A stretch of DNA of 64,000 nt from Clostridium estertheticum (lineage in GTDB: Bacteria; Bacillota; Clostridia; Clostridiales; Clostridiaceae): contig NZ_JAAMNH020000001.1 of assembly GCF_011065935.2 (NCBI RefSeq), positions 1,385,001-1,449,000 on the forward strand. Direction: 5' to 3'. The notes under the pieces are model-generated. The model did not search any database, was not told the origin of the DNA, and saw only the letters and a program-made list of their open reading frames with translations. Position 1 is the stretch's first letter. Each line of letters starts with the position of its first letter. The position numbers and the translations under genes were made by a program. Shown here piece by piece: positions 32,987 to 41,023 of this stretch.

Positions 32987-34342
32987 ATGAATTCAAGAGA
33001 ATTAGTTTTAGGAGCGTTGAAAAATGAAGAAGTTACAAGAGCTCCTTGGGTGCCTTTTGTAGGTTGCCATGGTGCAAGTTTAATTGGAGTAAACTGTGAG
33101 GAGTATTTTAAGTCAGTGGATAATATGGTTAGGGGTGTTACTAAGGCTTATGAACTATACAGGCCAGATGGACTTCCAGCATTATTTGATTTACAGGTTG
33201 AGGCGGAGGCTATGGGCTGTAAGCTTCAATATTCAGAAAATAATCCACCAGCAGTTACATCACATCCTCTTGAAGATGGAATAGAGTTAAAGGATTTGAA
33301 GATTCCAACAGAACTTGATGGAAGATTTCCAATAGTTTTAGAAGCTACAAGAAAAATTTGCAGCACCTTAGGTGATAAGATTGCTATCTATGGACTTATA
33401 ACAGGACCTTTTACCTTGGCACTGCATTTAAAAGGTACAGATATATTCTACGAAATGATGGATGAGCCTGAAAATATTCAAGAGCTTATGGGTTTTTGCC
33501 TGGAGGTTTGTAAAAATACTGCAAGAATGTATATGGAGGCAGGAGTAGATGTAATTGCAGTAGTAGACCCTATGGTTTCTCAGATATCTCCTGAAAATTT
33601 CGAATCATTTGTTTCACCATATATAACCACCTTGTTTGAGTATATAAAGGGAAATGAAAAGCTGAGTTCTTACTTTGTATGCGGAAACGCCACAAGAAAT
33701 ATAGAACCTATGTGTAAATGCAAGTCTGACAGTATTTCTATTGATGAAAACGTTGCACTTGATTTTGCTAAAGAAATCTGTTCAAAGTACGGTGTATCTT
33801 TAGGCGGAAATATAAAGCTTACAGTTACCATGCTGTTTGGAACTCCTACGGACAATATTAATGATGCAAAAAACTGCTTACAGATAGGTGGAACTAAGGG
33901 TTTTATCCTTTCACCAGGCTGTGATATGCCTTTTAACACACCGGTTGAAAATGTTAAGGCTGTGACTAGTGTAGTTTACGGGGAGGTTTCAGAGTTCCTA
34001 GGAGCAGAGGGAAGTCTTGCAGATATAGATGTGCAGCTTCCAGACTATAAGAATGAACTTAAAGTAATTTTAGATGTTATAACTCTAGATTCAACTTCTT
34101 GTGCTCCATGCCAATACATGGTAGAAGCAGTTAAGGCTGCGGTTAAAGGACTTGAGGACAAGGTAGAGTGGAGTGAATACAAGATTAAGGAAAAAGAATC
34201 TGTAGTTAGAATGATTAAGCTTGGTGTTCAAAATATACCTACTATATGTATTGATGGAGAGATTAAATACATTAGTATAATCCCATCTGTAGAGGAATTA
34301 AGAAAGTCTATATTGGAAGTATTGAATAAAAAAGGATTGTAG
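32987..34342 (+). CDS. URO-D methyltransferase fused to a thioredoxin-like domain (URO-D 6)
   Basis: 451-residue fusion. Residues 1-345 are a URO-D/MtbA-like barrel (MNSRELVLGALKNEEVTRAP, YGLITGPFTLALHLKGTD, FILSPGCDMPFNTPVENVKA). The His of His-x-Cys is replaced (SYFVCGNATRNI), but both Cys are kept, with further Cys nearby (PMCKCKSD). Residues about 355-451 form a thioredoxin-like domain with the redox motif Cys372-Ala-Pro-Cys375 (TLDSTSCAPCQYMVEAVKAA) and cis-Pro region VQNIPTICIDGE. It is followed by a stand-alone CxxC protein and a COG0523 GTPase in the same operon. The fusion suggests redox control or metal loading of the methyltransferase thiolates. Confidence 0.87.
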   Translation: MNSRELVLGALKNEEVTRAPWVPFVGCHGASLIGVNCEEYFKSVDNMVRGVTKAYELYRPDGLPALFDLQVEAEAMGCKLQYSENNPPAVTSHPLEDGIELKDLKIPTELDGRFPIVLEATRKICSTLGDKIAIYGLITGPFTLALHLKGTDIFYEMMDEPENIQELMGFCLEVCKNTARMYMEAGVDVIAVVDPMVSQISPENFESFVSPYITTLFEYIKGNEKLSSYFVCGNATRNIEPMCKCKSDSISIDENVALDFAKEICSKYGVSLGGNIKLTVTMLFGTPTDNINDAKNCLQIGGTKGFILSPGCDMPFNTPVENVKAVTSVVYGEVSEFLGAEGSLADIDVQLPDYKNELKVILDVITLDSTSCAPCQYMVEAVKAAVKGLEDKVEWSEYKIKEKESVVRMIKLGVQNIPTICIDGEIKYISIIPSVEELRKSILEVLNKKGL

Positions 34343-34357
34343 AATAGGAGGCGAAAC

Positions 34358-34648
34358 ATGAGAGTGAAAATAGTTGTAGTTTTGCTGCAAGATCCATGTT
34401 CTGCCTGTTTTATTATAGGTGGACTTATGAGAGAAATGTTTGATAAACTGCAAAAGAAAATGGAAATTATTGATGTTGAATATAGGTGGCTTGAAAACTT
34501 GAAAAATCTCCACAGTATAGAAGGCTTAGAGGTAGAGAGTTTTCCAGCTATAATTATAAATGGAGAGCAGATAACCGCGGGAACAATACCAGATAAAAGA
34601 GAAATAATCAAAAGAATTGAGTGGGAGAGTGAGAATGGTGAGTGCTGA
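34358..34648 (+). CDS. Small thioredoxin-like CxxC protein
   Basis: 96 residues. MRVKIVVVLLQDPCSACFII places Cys14-Ser-Ala-Cys17 after the first beta strand, as in thioredoxin-fold proteins, and VESFPAIIINGEQITAG near residue 65 supplies the cis-Pro strand pair. It begins 15 bp behind the URO-D/thioredoxin fusion and its last 14 bases overlap the start of the GTPase gene, so the three are translated together. It probably exchanges disulphides with, or passes a metal to, the fused thioredoxin-like domain (inference). Confidence 0.75.
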   Translation: MRVKIVVVLLQDPCSACFIIGGLMREMFDKLQKKMEIIDVEYRWLENLKNLHSIEGLEVESFPAIIINGEQITAGTIPDKREIIKRIEWESENGEC

Positions 34649-35726
34649 ATTAATTGTTGTAGGCGGATTTTTAGGTGCAGGTAAAACAACTTCTATACTA
34701 AGTATAGCAAAATATCTTATCAGTTCAGGGAAAAAAGTTGGTATAGTTACTAATGACCAAGGTAGTGACTTAGTTGATACAAATTTTTTAAAAGCTTCCG
34801 GCATGACAGTACTTGAGGTAACTGGGGGCTGCTTCTGTTGCAATTTTGAAGAGTTTATAAATAAGGTACAAACCTTAGCAGAAAATGAAATGCCAGATGT
34901 GATTTTAGCTGAACCAGTGGGTAGCTGCACAGACTTAATTTCAACAATTTTCAAACCGATAGAACTAAAATACATGACAAAAGTAATACTAAGACCTCTT
35001 TCCGTAGTGGTAGATCCAAAGCGAATTAAAAGACTTCTAATAGAAGAAAATTCAGGCTTTCATTCAGAAATAAATTATCTATTTAGAAAACAGCTAGAGG
35101 AAGCGGATATAATTGTTTTAAATAAAATTGATTCTTTAGTCCAAGAAGAAATAAAAAAAATTACAGATTTTATTAAAATTAAATTTAAATCTGCTGATAT
35201 AGTTTGTGTTTCGGCAAAAAATAATTTGAACATAGATGGATGGATCAACACAATTTACGACGTGAATGCCACAAAAGCAAGAACCTTAGATATTGACTAC
35301 ACAATGTACGGAGATGCAGAGGCAAGGCTTGGATGGCTCAACTTAACAGCTAGTTTAGTTGCAGATGAAAATGTTAATATAAGCAAGCTTATAGAAAAAG
35401 TTATGATTGAGTTGAAAGATGAGTTCATAAAAAATAGTTTTGAAATAGCTCATTTAAAAATCTACGGAGTTTCAGAAGATGATTGGTGCAAGGCAAGTAT
35501 AACCACTATTCATGAGGAATTGGACTTCAGTAAAAAAGCTGAGAAAACTTCTTCAAGATGGAATGTTATAATCAATGCTAGAATTGATGCCAAGCCTGAG
35601 GTTTTAAAGTCTTCATTAGAAAAGATATTCTTTAGGGCAGTTGAGACAGAGAATATGAAGAGCGTAGAGTTAAGCATGGAATGCTTTAAGCCGGGAAAGC
35701 CTAATCCAACTTATAGAATGGCATAA
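34635..35726 (+). CDS. COG0523 (CobW/ZNG-like) GTPase, metal-chaperone type
   Basis: G3E GTPase of the CobW/YjiA/ZNG group. Walker A GGFLGAGKTT at residues 10-19, the diagnostic metal-binding CxCC motif in TGGCFCCNFEEF (Cys66, 68, 69), ILAEPVGSCTD as the switch/Walker B region and NKID as the guanine-specificity motif. About 363 residues from the ATG at 34635, the normal length; an upstream TTG at 34617 would overlap the previous gene further. C-terminal domain has SSRWNVIINARIDAKPEV. In this operon a role in delivering zinc or another metal to the URO-D methyltransferase is likely, but not shown by sequence. Confidence 0.87.
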   Translation: MVSAELIVVGGFLGAGKTTSILSIAKYLISSGKKVGIVTNDQGSDLVDTNFLKASGMTVLEVTGGCFCCNFEEFINKVQTLAENEMPDVILAEPVGSCTDLISTIFKPIELKYMTKVILRPLSVVVDPKRIKRLLIEENSGFHSEINYLFRKQLEEADIIVLNKIDSLVQEEIKKITDFIKIKFKSADIVCVSAKNNLNIDGWINTIYDVNATKARTLDIDYTMYGDAEARLGWLNLTASLVADENVNISKLIEKVMIELKDEFIKNSFEIAHLKIYGVSEDDWCKASITTIHEELDFSKKAEKTSSRWNVIINARIDAKPEVLKSSLEKIFFRAVETENMKSVELSMECFKPGKPNPTYRMA

Positions 35727-35887
35727 AGTATGATAAAGGCATTTGTTATAAATTAGCACACAATTCATTGATGATTTTATATAAGGAAGAAAAAATGAAA
35801 GCTATTCTTCATGACATTACATTGATTTATGAATGTAATTATTCAAGGTGGAATTTAGGTTATTTTAAGAAATAAGGGGTGGAAAAT

Positions 35888-37006
35888 ATGAGTAATGCTA
35901 GAGCAAAAGTTATTGATGAAATTAAAAATAGGGTACAAGATTTGAATTTAAAGCAAGTTACAATTGGTATTGATGCTTTTATTGATAAAATTCAAAGGGT
36001 TGTAAAAAGTCAAACTGAAGAAAGGGAATGTGTTTTCTTTAATGATATTGGAGAATTTGGAGCACATTTAATTACTAAAAAGGGCATGAGTTGTGGTATT
36101 GAAGTTAGAGAAAGATTTACGAAACTAGGGGGAAATGCTCCTATAATGGCAAATGCACTTGGTAGTTTAGGTGTAAAACTTAATTGTGTGGCAGCAATGG
36201 GCTATCCGGAAATCCAACCAATTTTTAAAGAAATTTCTTATAATTGTACTTTACATACTATTGCCAACCCAGGATATACCACAGCATTAGAATTTAATGA
36301 TGGCAAAATCATGTTATCTCAAAGGGAAGAACTATTAGAAATTACATGGAGCAGTTTAAAAAATTTACTTGGAATGGAAAAATTAAATGAATTTATATGC
36401 AAGGGAGATTTAGTAGGGCTTGTAAATTGGAATGGAATAAAACAATCAAATTCAATCTTTAGAGGGATATTACAAGATGTTTTACCAACTTGTGCTCCAA
36501 GCAAAGTGAAAGTAATTTTTTTTGATTTAGCTGATTGTTCAGAACGTAGCAAGGAAGATATTTGTGAAGCAATAGATTTAATAAGACAATTTGGAGACTA
36601 TTTTAAGGTTATTCTTGGATTGAATGAAAATGAAACTAATTTGGTTTATAAAGCACTTAAATCTGAAAGGGGGAATAAAGATTTATTGACTATAGGTGAT
36701 GAATTGTACAAAGAGCTTAAAATTGATGCATTAGTTGTACATACTCATAAAAGTTCTATTGCTTGGCATAAAGACGGAAGAAGTCAAATTAGTAGTTTAT
36801 TTGTACAAAAGCCTAAGTTGTCCACAGGTGGTGGTGATAATTTTAATGCAGGGCTTTGCTTTGGTCAATTATTAGGCTTAAATTTTGAAAGTTCTATGTA
36901 TATAGCAAATGCAACATCTGGCTATTATGTGAGAAATGGCAAGAGTCCTAGCATTGATAATTTAATTCAAACCCTAGTTGAGTGGGACGATTTGATGGAA
37001 CAGTAA
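35888..37006 (+). CDS. PfkB-family carbohydrate kinase
   Basis: Cytosolic ribokinase-like kinase, about 372 residues. TIGIDAFIDKIQRVVKS at the N-terminus, substrate-binding GGNAPIMANALGSLGVKLNC, and the signature with catalytic Asp: TGGGDNFNAGLCFGQLLGL. ATG at 35888 chosen over GTG at 35879, which lies inside the RBS GGGGTGG. It is the last intact gene of the methyltransferase region and would phosphorylate the sugar or polyol freed by demethylation if the working model holds. Alternative substrates such as fructose, nucleosides or inositol derivatives cannot be excluded. Confidence 0.82.
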   Translation: MSNARAKVIDEIKNRVQDLNLKQVTIGIDAFIDKIQRVVKSQTEERECVFFNDIGEFGAHLITKKGMSCGIEVRERFTKLGGNAPIMANALGSLGVKLNCVAAMGYPEIQPIFKEISYNCTLHTIANPGYTTALEFNDGKIMLSQREELLEITWSSLKNLLGMEKLNEFICKGDLVGLVNWNGIKQSNSIFRGILQDVLPTCAPSKVKVIFFDLADCSERSKEDICEAIDLIRQFGDYFKVILGLNENETNLVYKALKSERGNKDLLTIGDELYKELKIDALVVHTHKSSIAWHKDGRSQISSLFVQKPKLSTGGGDNFNAGLCFGQLLGLNFESSMYIANATSGYYVRNGKSPSIDNLIQTLVEWDDLMEQ

Positions 37007-37275
37007 TCCCTTCATTTTAAATAGTATATAATAAAATATTCTGAAAAGACATTGATTTTTAATTTGGGAAGTGTTTAATTTAATTAGCCTATCATCTATA
37101 TATGTTAATCCTTATTTATATCTAAAGCAACATTGTCAATGCTTAATCAAATGCACGACGGCTTAAAATTCAAAAATGAGAAGCAACCTCGGTCGCAAGC
37201 TCCTTCGAAAAATTCCCCGGCAGACTGAGCGAAAACTATCAATAATTGTCCATTTATGGTATAATATAGTTAGAA
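37007..37275. other. Gap with a promoter before the group II intron piece
   Basis: After the kinase the sequence is A/T-rich; 37150-37230 is distinctly more GC-rich than its surroundings and is probably foreign. TATGGTATAATATAG at 37255-37269 is an extended -10 promoter (TGG-TATAAT at 37260-37265), immediately before the intron 5' end. I see no gene. Confidence 0.45.
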
Positions 37276-37790
37276 GTGCGAGCTGCGAAGCGGCACGCGA
37301 AAGCGTGAAGTTTCCTCTTAAAAAGTAGAAGAAATCTATTTTCATTAGTAAGTTATTAACATATAGTAGGAAAATCCTATCAGGTAAGGTCTAACCAACT
37401 GCCTGTACCAAGTCCTTGGAGTTGAAGCGGTAACGTCAGATTTAAGCGTAGGATAGGGAGCAAACGAGCCGAAACAAAAGTGAGGTTATTGAGCCACAAA
37501 ATTATTATCTAAATGAAGAGGTCGATACTGTGTTTACGGTAGCAGACAACATTATATACATCGTAGTGGTTAGATTTATATAACTCTTCCGGAGTCTGAG
37601 TGCTTGGCGAGTTTGATGATAAATGTGTTAATAGAACAGCTGAGGTCCTATAGTGTCTGAAATAAATCAGTATGCAAAATCAAGTAAGGGAACGAGCAAG
37701 ACTAGCAAATGTATTATAGGAAGTCCGACTAATTCATAGTACCATAGAAACCTATGAAAGTAGGGGGAGGGAAGGGATTAGCACAACATA
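37276..37790 (+). mobile_element. Group II intron, 5' ribozyme part only
   Basis: The piece starts with GTGCG, the conserved group II 5' end, and continues with domain I-IV features familiar from clostridial introns: GAAGTTTCCTCTTA, CCTGTACCAAGTCC, GAGCCGAAACA, and near the end GGAAGTCCGACTAATTCATA and GGGGAGGGAAGGGATTAGCA, which normally lead into the reverse-transcriptase ORF in domain IV. Neither that ORF nor the domain V hairpin follows; the sequence instead joins a GH31 tail at about 37791. It is therefore a splicing-incompetent remnant. Confidence 0.75.
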
Positions 37791-38066
37791 GACCAATTTA
37801 TGTTCGGAAGCTCAATTATGTCAGCACCAATCGTAGAAAAGGACAAACATCCAGAAGGAACTATGCCTCTTTATATTAAGGAGAATTCCATAATTCCTAC
37901 CCGTGAAGTTCAGCAGAAAACAGATGAAAAACCACTAACTAACCTTATACTTGATACTTACCTTGACGAAAAGGCTAACTATTCATTTTATGAAGATGAT
38001 AATAATACCTTAGATTACAAGGAGAGTGGAGAGTTTAATATAACAAACTTCACAGTAGCAAAAAAG
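37791..38066 (+). pseudogene. GH31 alpha-glycosidase, C-terminal fragment
   Basis: DQFMFGSSIMSAPIVEKDKH and LYIKENSIIPTREVQQKTDE are the C-terminal beta-domain signature of GH31 enzymes (alpha-glucosidase/alpha-xylosidase), followed by LILDTYLDEKANYSFYEDD. The catalytic barrel is missing: the left side joins the intron remnant and the right side runs into a transposase remnant near 38066. The frame stays open to 38087 through the junction. Confidence 0.8.
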
Positions 38067-38547
38067 GTAATAAGCCGGGAGTTGTAGTTGGCGCTTTTTC
38101 ACCTTTTTTTCCTTTTTTAACCTTGTGTTTACGTTTCTTCTGTTTTTGTGGTTTAAAGTTTTTATCATTAGATGCCCAAAGACGTTTAAAGAAGTCGTAG
38201 AAGGTGCCAACCCCAGGAATATGCCCAGGCTCAAAGCCACTAAGAATAGCGTAATATGGTACTCGTTTCATTTGATTAACCCATTCCGTAATGCCTATTT
38301 CAGGGTTGGTCATGAGGAAAAGAAGAAACGAACGAAGCATTGAAGCTGGGTCACGAGGCTTCAGACCCTTCGGGTCATAAGAATCTTGAAGCAAAGTAGT
38401 CAGGTAAGATAAGTCAATCATCCAAAATTTTGCGACAAGATGCCAGTCACTATTGACGATAACGAAGATGCCACCAGAATAGTGAACTCGGAGACGTTCA
38501 AGAACAGAATCTTGATAAATAGAATGTGAATTTAGTACAGGGTTCAT
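38065..38547 (-). pseudogene. DDE transposase, N-terminal part
   Basis: A minus-strand ORF with GGGAGG before the ATG encodes an N-terminal transposase domain (SYLTTLLQDSYDPKGLKPRD, then PGVGTFYDFFKRLW and a Lys-rich stretch) and ends abruptly after KAPTTTPG where the catalytic DDE domain should begin. It resembles IS1182/IS4-like transposases with a DUF772-type N-terminus, but I cannot fix the family. The truncation abuts the GH31 fragment. Confidence 0.7.
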
Positions 38548-38689
38548 ATAAATACCTCCCATAATATTCAAAAAGGAAAATTTACACCTTTTTTAGCAAT
38601 TATGGTGGCATTTTGAAAAAGTCAAGTGTTTTCGAGGAAAATTAGAAATATATTTGACCCTGACAAATTCCCATTTTGTATATATTAAA

Positions 38690-38938
38690 AACAAAATTCC
38701 TACCATAAAAGTAGGAGGAATGAACTAAAAGTATTTCAAGGGAAACCTTGAAACGCAACCCTCGGAAACAGAAACTTGCATACTTAAACCAAGAGAATGA
38801 ATTTCTAAAAAAAATATTCAGATGGATCGACAGGCGAACTGGGAATACAAGCGGCACCATCCATCAAATATAAGCTCATCAAAGAAATGATTCAACGGGA
38901 TAATAACCTGTTAAATATCAGCTGGCTTTGCGAATAGC
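38690..38938 (+). pseudogene. IS3-family OrfA/OrfB remnant
   Basis: KLAYLNQENEFLKK (38770-38811) is the leucine-zipper end of an IS3-type OrfA, and KYKLIKEMIQRDNN with NISWLCE (38870-38938) is the start of OrfB, in another frame. Both are frameshifted and cut off at 38938. Confidence 0.6.
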
Positions 38939-38996
38939 TATATTTGTTATTTGATAGTATATTAATTTCTTCTTTTGTAAATATCTTATTGCTCAT
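38939..38996 (-). pseudogene. Start of a second transposase/HTH gene
   Basis: Minus-strand codons from ATG at 38996 read MSNKIFTKEEINILSNNKY, the opening of a helix-turn-helix protein found at the front of IS3-group elements; it is cut off where it meets the previous remnant. Confidence 0.5.
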
Positions 38997-39038
38997 CTAA
39001 CCTACTCCAATCTTCATTTGTTTTATTATACACAAAAA

Positions 39039-39083
39039 TACCCTATAGAGTAGACTTTCTTTAATTGTCTACTCTATAGGGTA
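39039..39083. terminator. Perfect 17-bp inverted repeat, bidirectional terminator-like
   Basis: TACCCTATAGAGTAGAC (39039-39055) and GTCTACTCTATAGGGTA (39067-39083) with an 11-nt loop, A-rich before and T-rich after. It may be the transcription terminator of a lost insertion sequence. Confidence 0.65.
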
Positions 39084-39104
39084 CATTTTAATCAATGGGG
39101 TAGG

Positions 39105-39356
39105 CTATATATATATATATAGATAGGAAAGATGGGTTAGATCAATTTCACAATGAAAAATACCGTCTAAGTCAACAGCGGTATAAAACTCTTTAAGGTG
39201 ATACAACGGCTGGTGTGTGCTACAAATATTAACAATTAACATTTCAGCTAAAACTCCGTAGGGGATATCAGATGTTCTACCACATTCTGAATCTAAGTAT
39301 TTATTAAAAATATCAGGAACACCCATGCTCTCGCATAGTCCAACTGTAAAATTCAT
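39105..39356 (-). pseudogene. IS1634-type transposase, N-terminal fragment (DUF4277)
   Basis: GLCESMGVPDIFNKYLDSEC, then MLIVNICSTHQPLYHLKEFY and DLDGIF, matches the DUF4277 N-terminal domain of IS4-superfamily IS1634-like transposases. The frame is lost after about 80 codons and the catalytic part is absent. Confidence 0.6.
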
Positions 39357-39854
39357 TTTCCCATTAAATATAATTACTTCGCTATAATGATACCTTAGTT
39401 TTTAAATTGATTATTTATCCTTAAATGAAATATAAAAACAGGAGTTTTGTTTACTTTTTGGAAAAATGTACGTTTTTTGGATAAATGTATGTTTTTTGAT
39501 GTTTACATTTTTTAAATTCTGCTATATATTGAAAAGCAGTAGTCGTAAGGCTTTCCTTCCCATTTTTTTACACTAAATTCAGTATATACCCTTATAGAAA
39601 AAACCAAGGTAAAAGGACATTAACAATTAACTGGACTGTATGGGAAGAGACTGGCATGGCCTGTGAAATGGGATTTAACAATAAGAACAGCATATTTAAG
39701 TCAATAGCTATAAAAAAAATTCATAACTTGTTTAAAATAATTAGACATAAATAAAAAATGTTCCAAAATATATACAACATGGATAACTTCATAAGTATTT
39801 TGGAGCGATAGAATATAATATAATATTTAAGTGAAAAGGTGAGAGGTACATAAT
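39357..39854. other. Gap before the export operon
   Basis: It contains an imperfect tandem repeat of AAATGTACGTTTTTTGGATA at 39467-39502 (second unit AAATGTATGTTTTTTGATG) and A/T-rich sequence. A promoter-like GAATATAATATAATATTT lies at about 39811-39829, before the export genes. No gene is recognised. Confidence 0.45.
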
Positions 39855-41003
39855 ATGAAGAGTAAGAAAATGATTTCTAAAATTGTGTTAGCTACATTAG
39901 TTAGTAGCCTAATTGCATCAAATTTTACGGCCTGTAGCTTATATCCAAAGGAAGAACAAATGTTAGCGCCGCCACTAGTAGAAGCTCCCAAGCCTATTTA
40001 TGACGAAGTCTCGGTAACTAAGGGAAATATTGAGAATAAGATAACAGGGACAGGTACTCTTGTTTCTGTAAACCAAGAAAATCTTTTCTTCAAATTTAAA
40101 GGTGGTACATTAAAATCCATTAATGTAAAGCTAGGGGATAAGGTTAAGAAGGGAGCTATAGTGGCAGAACTAGACACGGATAATTTAGATAGCAGAATAA
40201 AACAGCAGGAGCTTTCAGATAAAGAGGCACAGCTAACATTGGAGGATGCTAAGGCGCAGCTTTCTGAGGATATGAATAATCAAGCCACAGCGCAGGCAGC
40301 ACAGGATGCTGTGAATGCTGCAAAAGCTCAAGGGAAGACTCCAAATCAAGAGGCTGAGGTAAAAGCAGCAAGGCTTCAAGATTTCATTGATCAAGTTAGA
40401 AAATCCACTTCTCAAGTTAAAAGAGCAGAATTTGATTTTGAAAGAAACAAGTTGGCTCTGGATGATTTACAGCTTGAGAAACAGAAATCAACCTTAACTT
40501 CTACCCTTGATGGGATAGTGGTTTATGTTGATACAATGAATGCTGGAGATTATGCAAATGCCTTTAAAACTTTAGTAACAGTGGCAGATCCCACTAAGCT
40601 TCAAGTTAAGTATACAGGAGACAAATTAGAGGTTTTTGATTTAGGCAAAAAAGTTGATTTAAAGTATAATTATAAGGATTATCAGGGCGTTGTAGTAACA
40701 AACCCTTCCAGTATGCCGTTTTCTACTAATACAGAAGCTAAAAAATATGTACAAATTAAAGTGGACAACCTCCCTAAAGAGGCATTAATTGGAGACGGCA
40801 TAGATATAAATATGATTCTTGAAAAGAAAGAAAATGTTATAGTCTTATCGAGAAATTGTATACATAGTACTAATGGAAGAAACTATGTTGAAATGCTAGA
40901 TAAAGGCTTAAAGGTTCAACGAAATGTAGAACTTGGATTACAGAATGCCACTGAGGTAGAGATTGTTAAAGGAATTAATGTGGGTGAAAAAGTAATAAAG
41001 TAG
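39855..41003 (+). CDS. Periplasmic-adaptor-like lipoprotein of an ABC exporter (HlyD/MacA family)
   Basis: Membrane fusion protein homologue anchored as a lipoprotein (lipobox FTAC, Cys27). After a short linker, GTLVSVNQENLFFKFKGGTL and KLGDKVKKGAIVAELDTDNL form the first half of a lipoyl-like domain; residues about 115-210 are a Gln/Ala-rich coiled coil; then STLDGIVVYVDTMNAGDYAN completes the lipoyl-like domain, followed by a beta-barrel and membrane-proximal part. Length 382 residues. It starts an operon with an FtsX permease and two ATPases. In Firmicutes such systems export peptides, lipids or antibiotics; substrate unknown. Confidence 0.88.
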   Translation: MKSKKMISKIVLATLVSSLIASNFTACSLYPKEEQMLAPPLVEAPKPIYDEVSVTKGNIENKITGTGTLVSVNQENLFFKFKGGTLKSINVKLGDKVKKGAIVAELDTDNLDSRIKQQELSDKEAQLTLEDAKAQLSEDMNNQATAQAAQDAVNAAKAQGKTPNQEAEVKAARLQDFIDQVRKSTSQVKRAEFDFERNKLALDDLQLEKQKSTLTSTLDGIVVYVDTMNAGDYANAFKTLVTVADPTKLQVKYTGDKLEVFDLGKKVDLKYNYKDYQGVVVTNPSSMPFSTNTEAKKYVQIKVDNLPKEALIGDGIDINMILEKKENVIVLSRNCIHSTNGRNYVEMLDKGLKVQRNVELGLQNATEVEIVKGINVGEKVIK

Positions 41004-41023
41004 CTGTTAAAGAGGGTGAAAAA

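Noticed and set aside
13008..34342. URO-D proteins as true uroporphyrinogen decarboxylases for haem synthesis
   Set aside because: They carry the His-x-Cys methyltransferase pattern or variants of it, occur in many copies, and no other haem synthesis gene is present.
34228..34689. Open minus-strand frame of 153 codons opposite the CxxC protein gene
   Set aside because: It overlaps three coupled plus-strand genes with clear motifs and shows no RBS or domain.
37163..37345. Minus-strand 60-codon ORF across the intron 5' end
   Set aside because: It spans the promoter and the start of the group II intron ribozyme and has no coding features.
39640..39754. Plus-strand frame NWTVWEETGMACEMGFNNKN as a helix-turn-helix remnant
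   Set aside because: The similarity to AraC-type helices is limited to a few residues; too weak to call.
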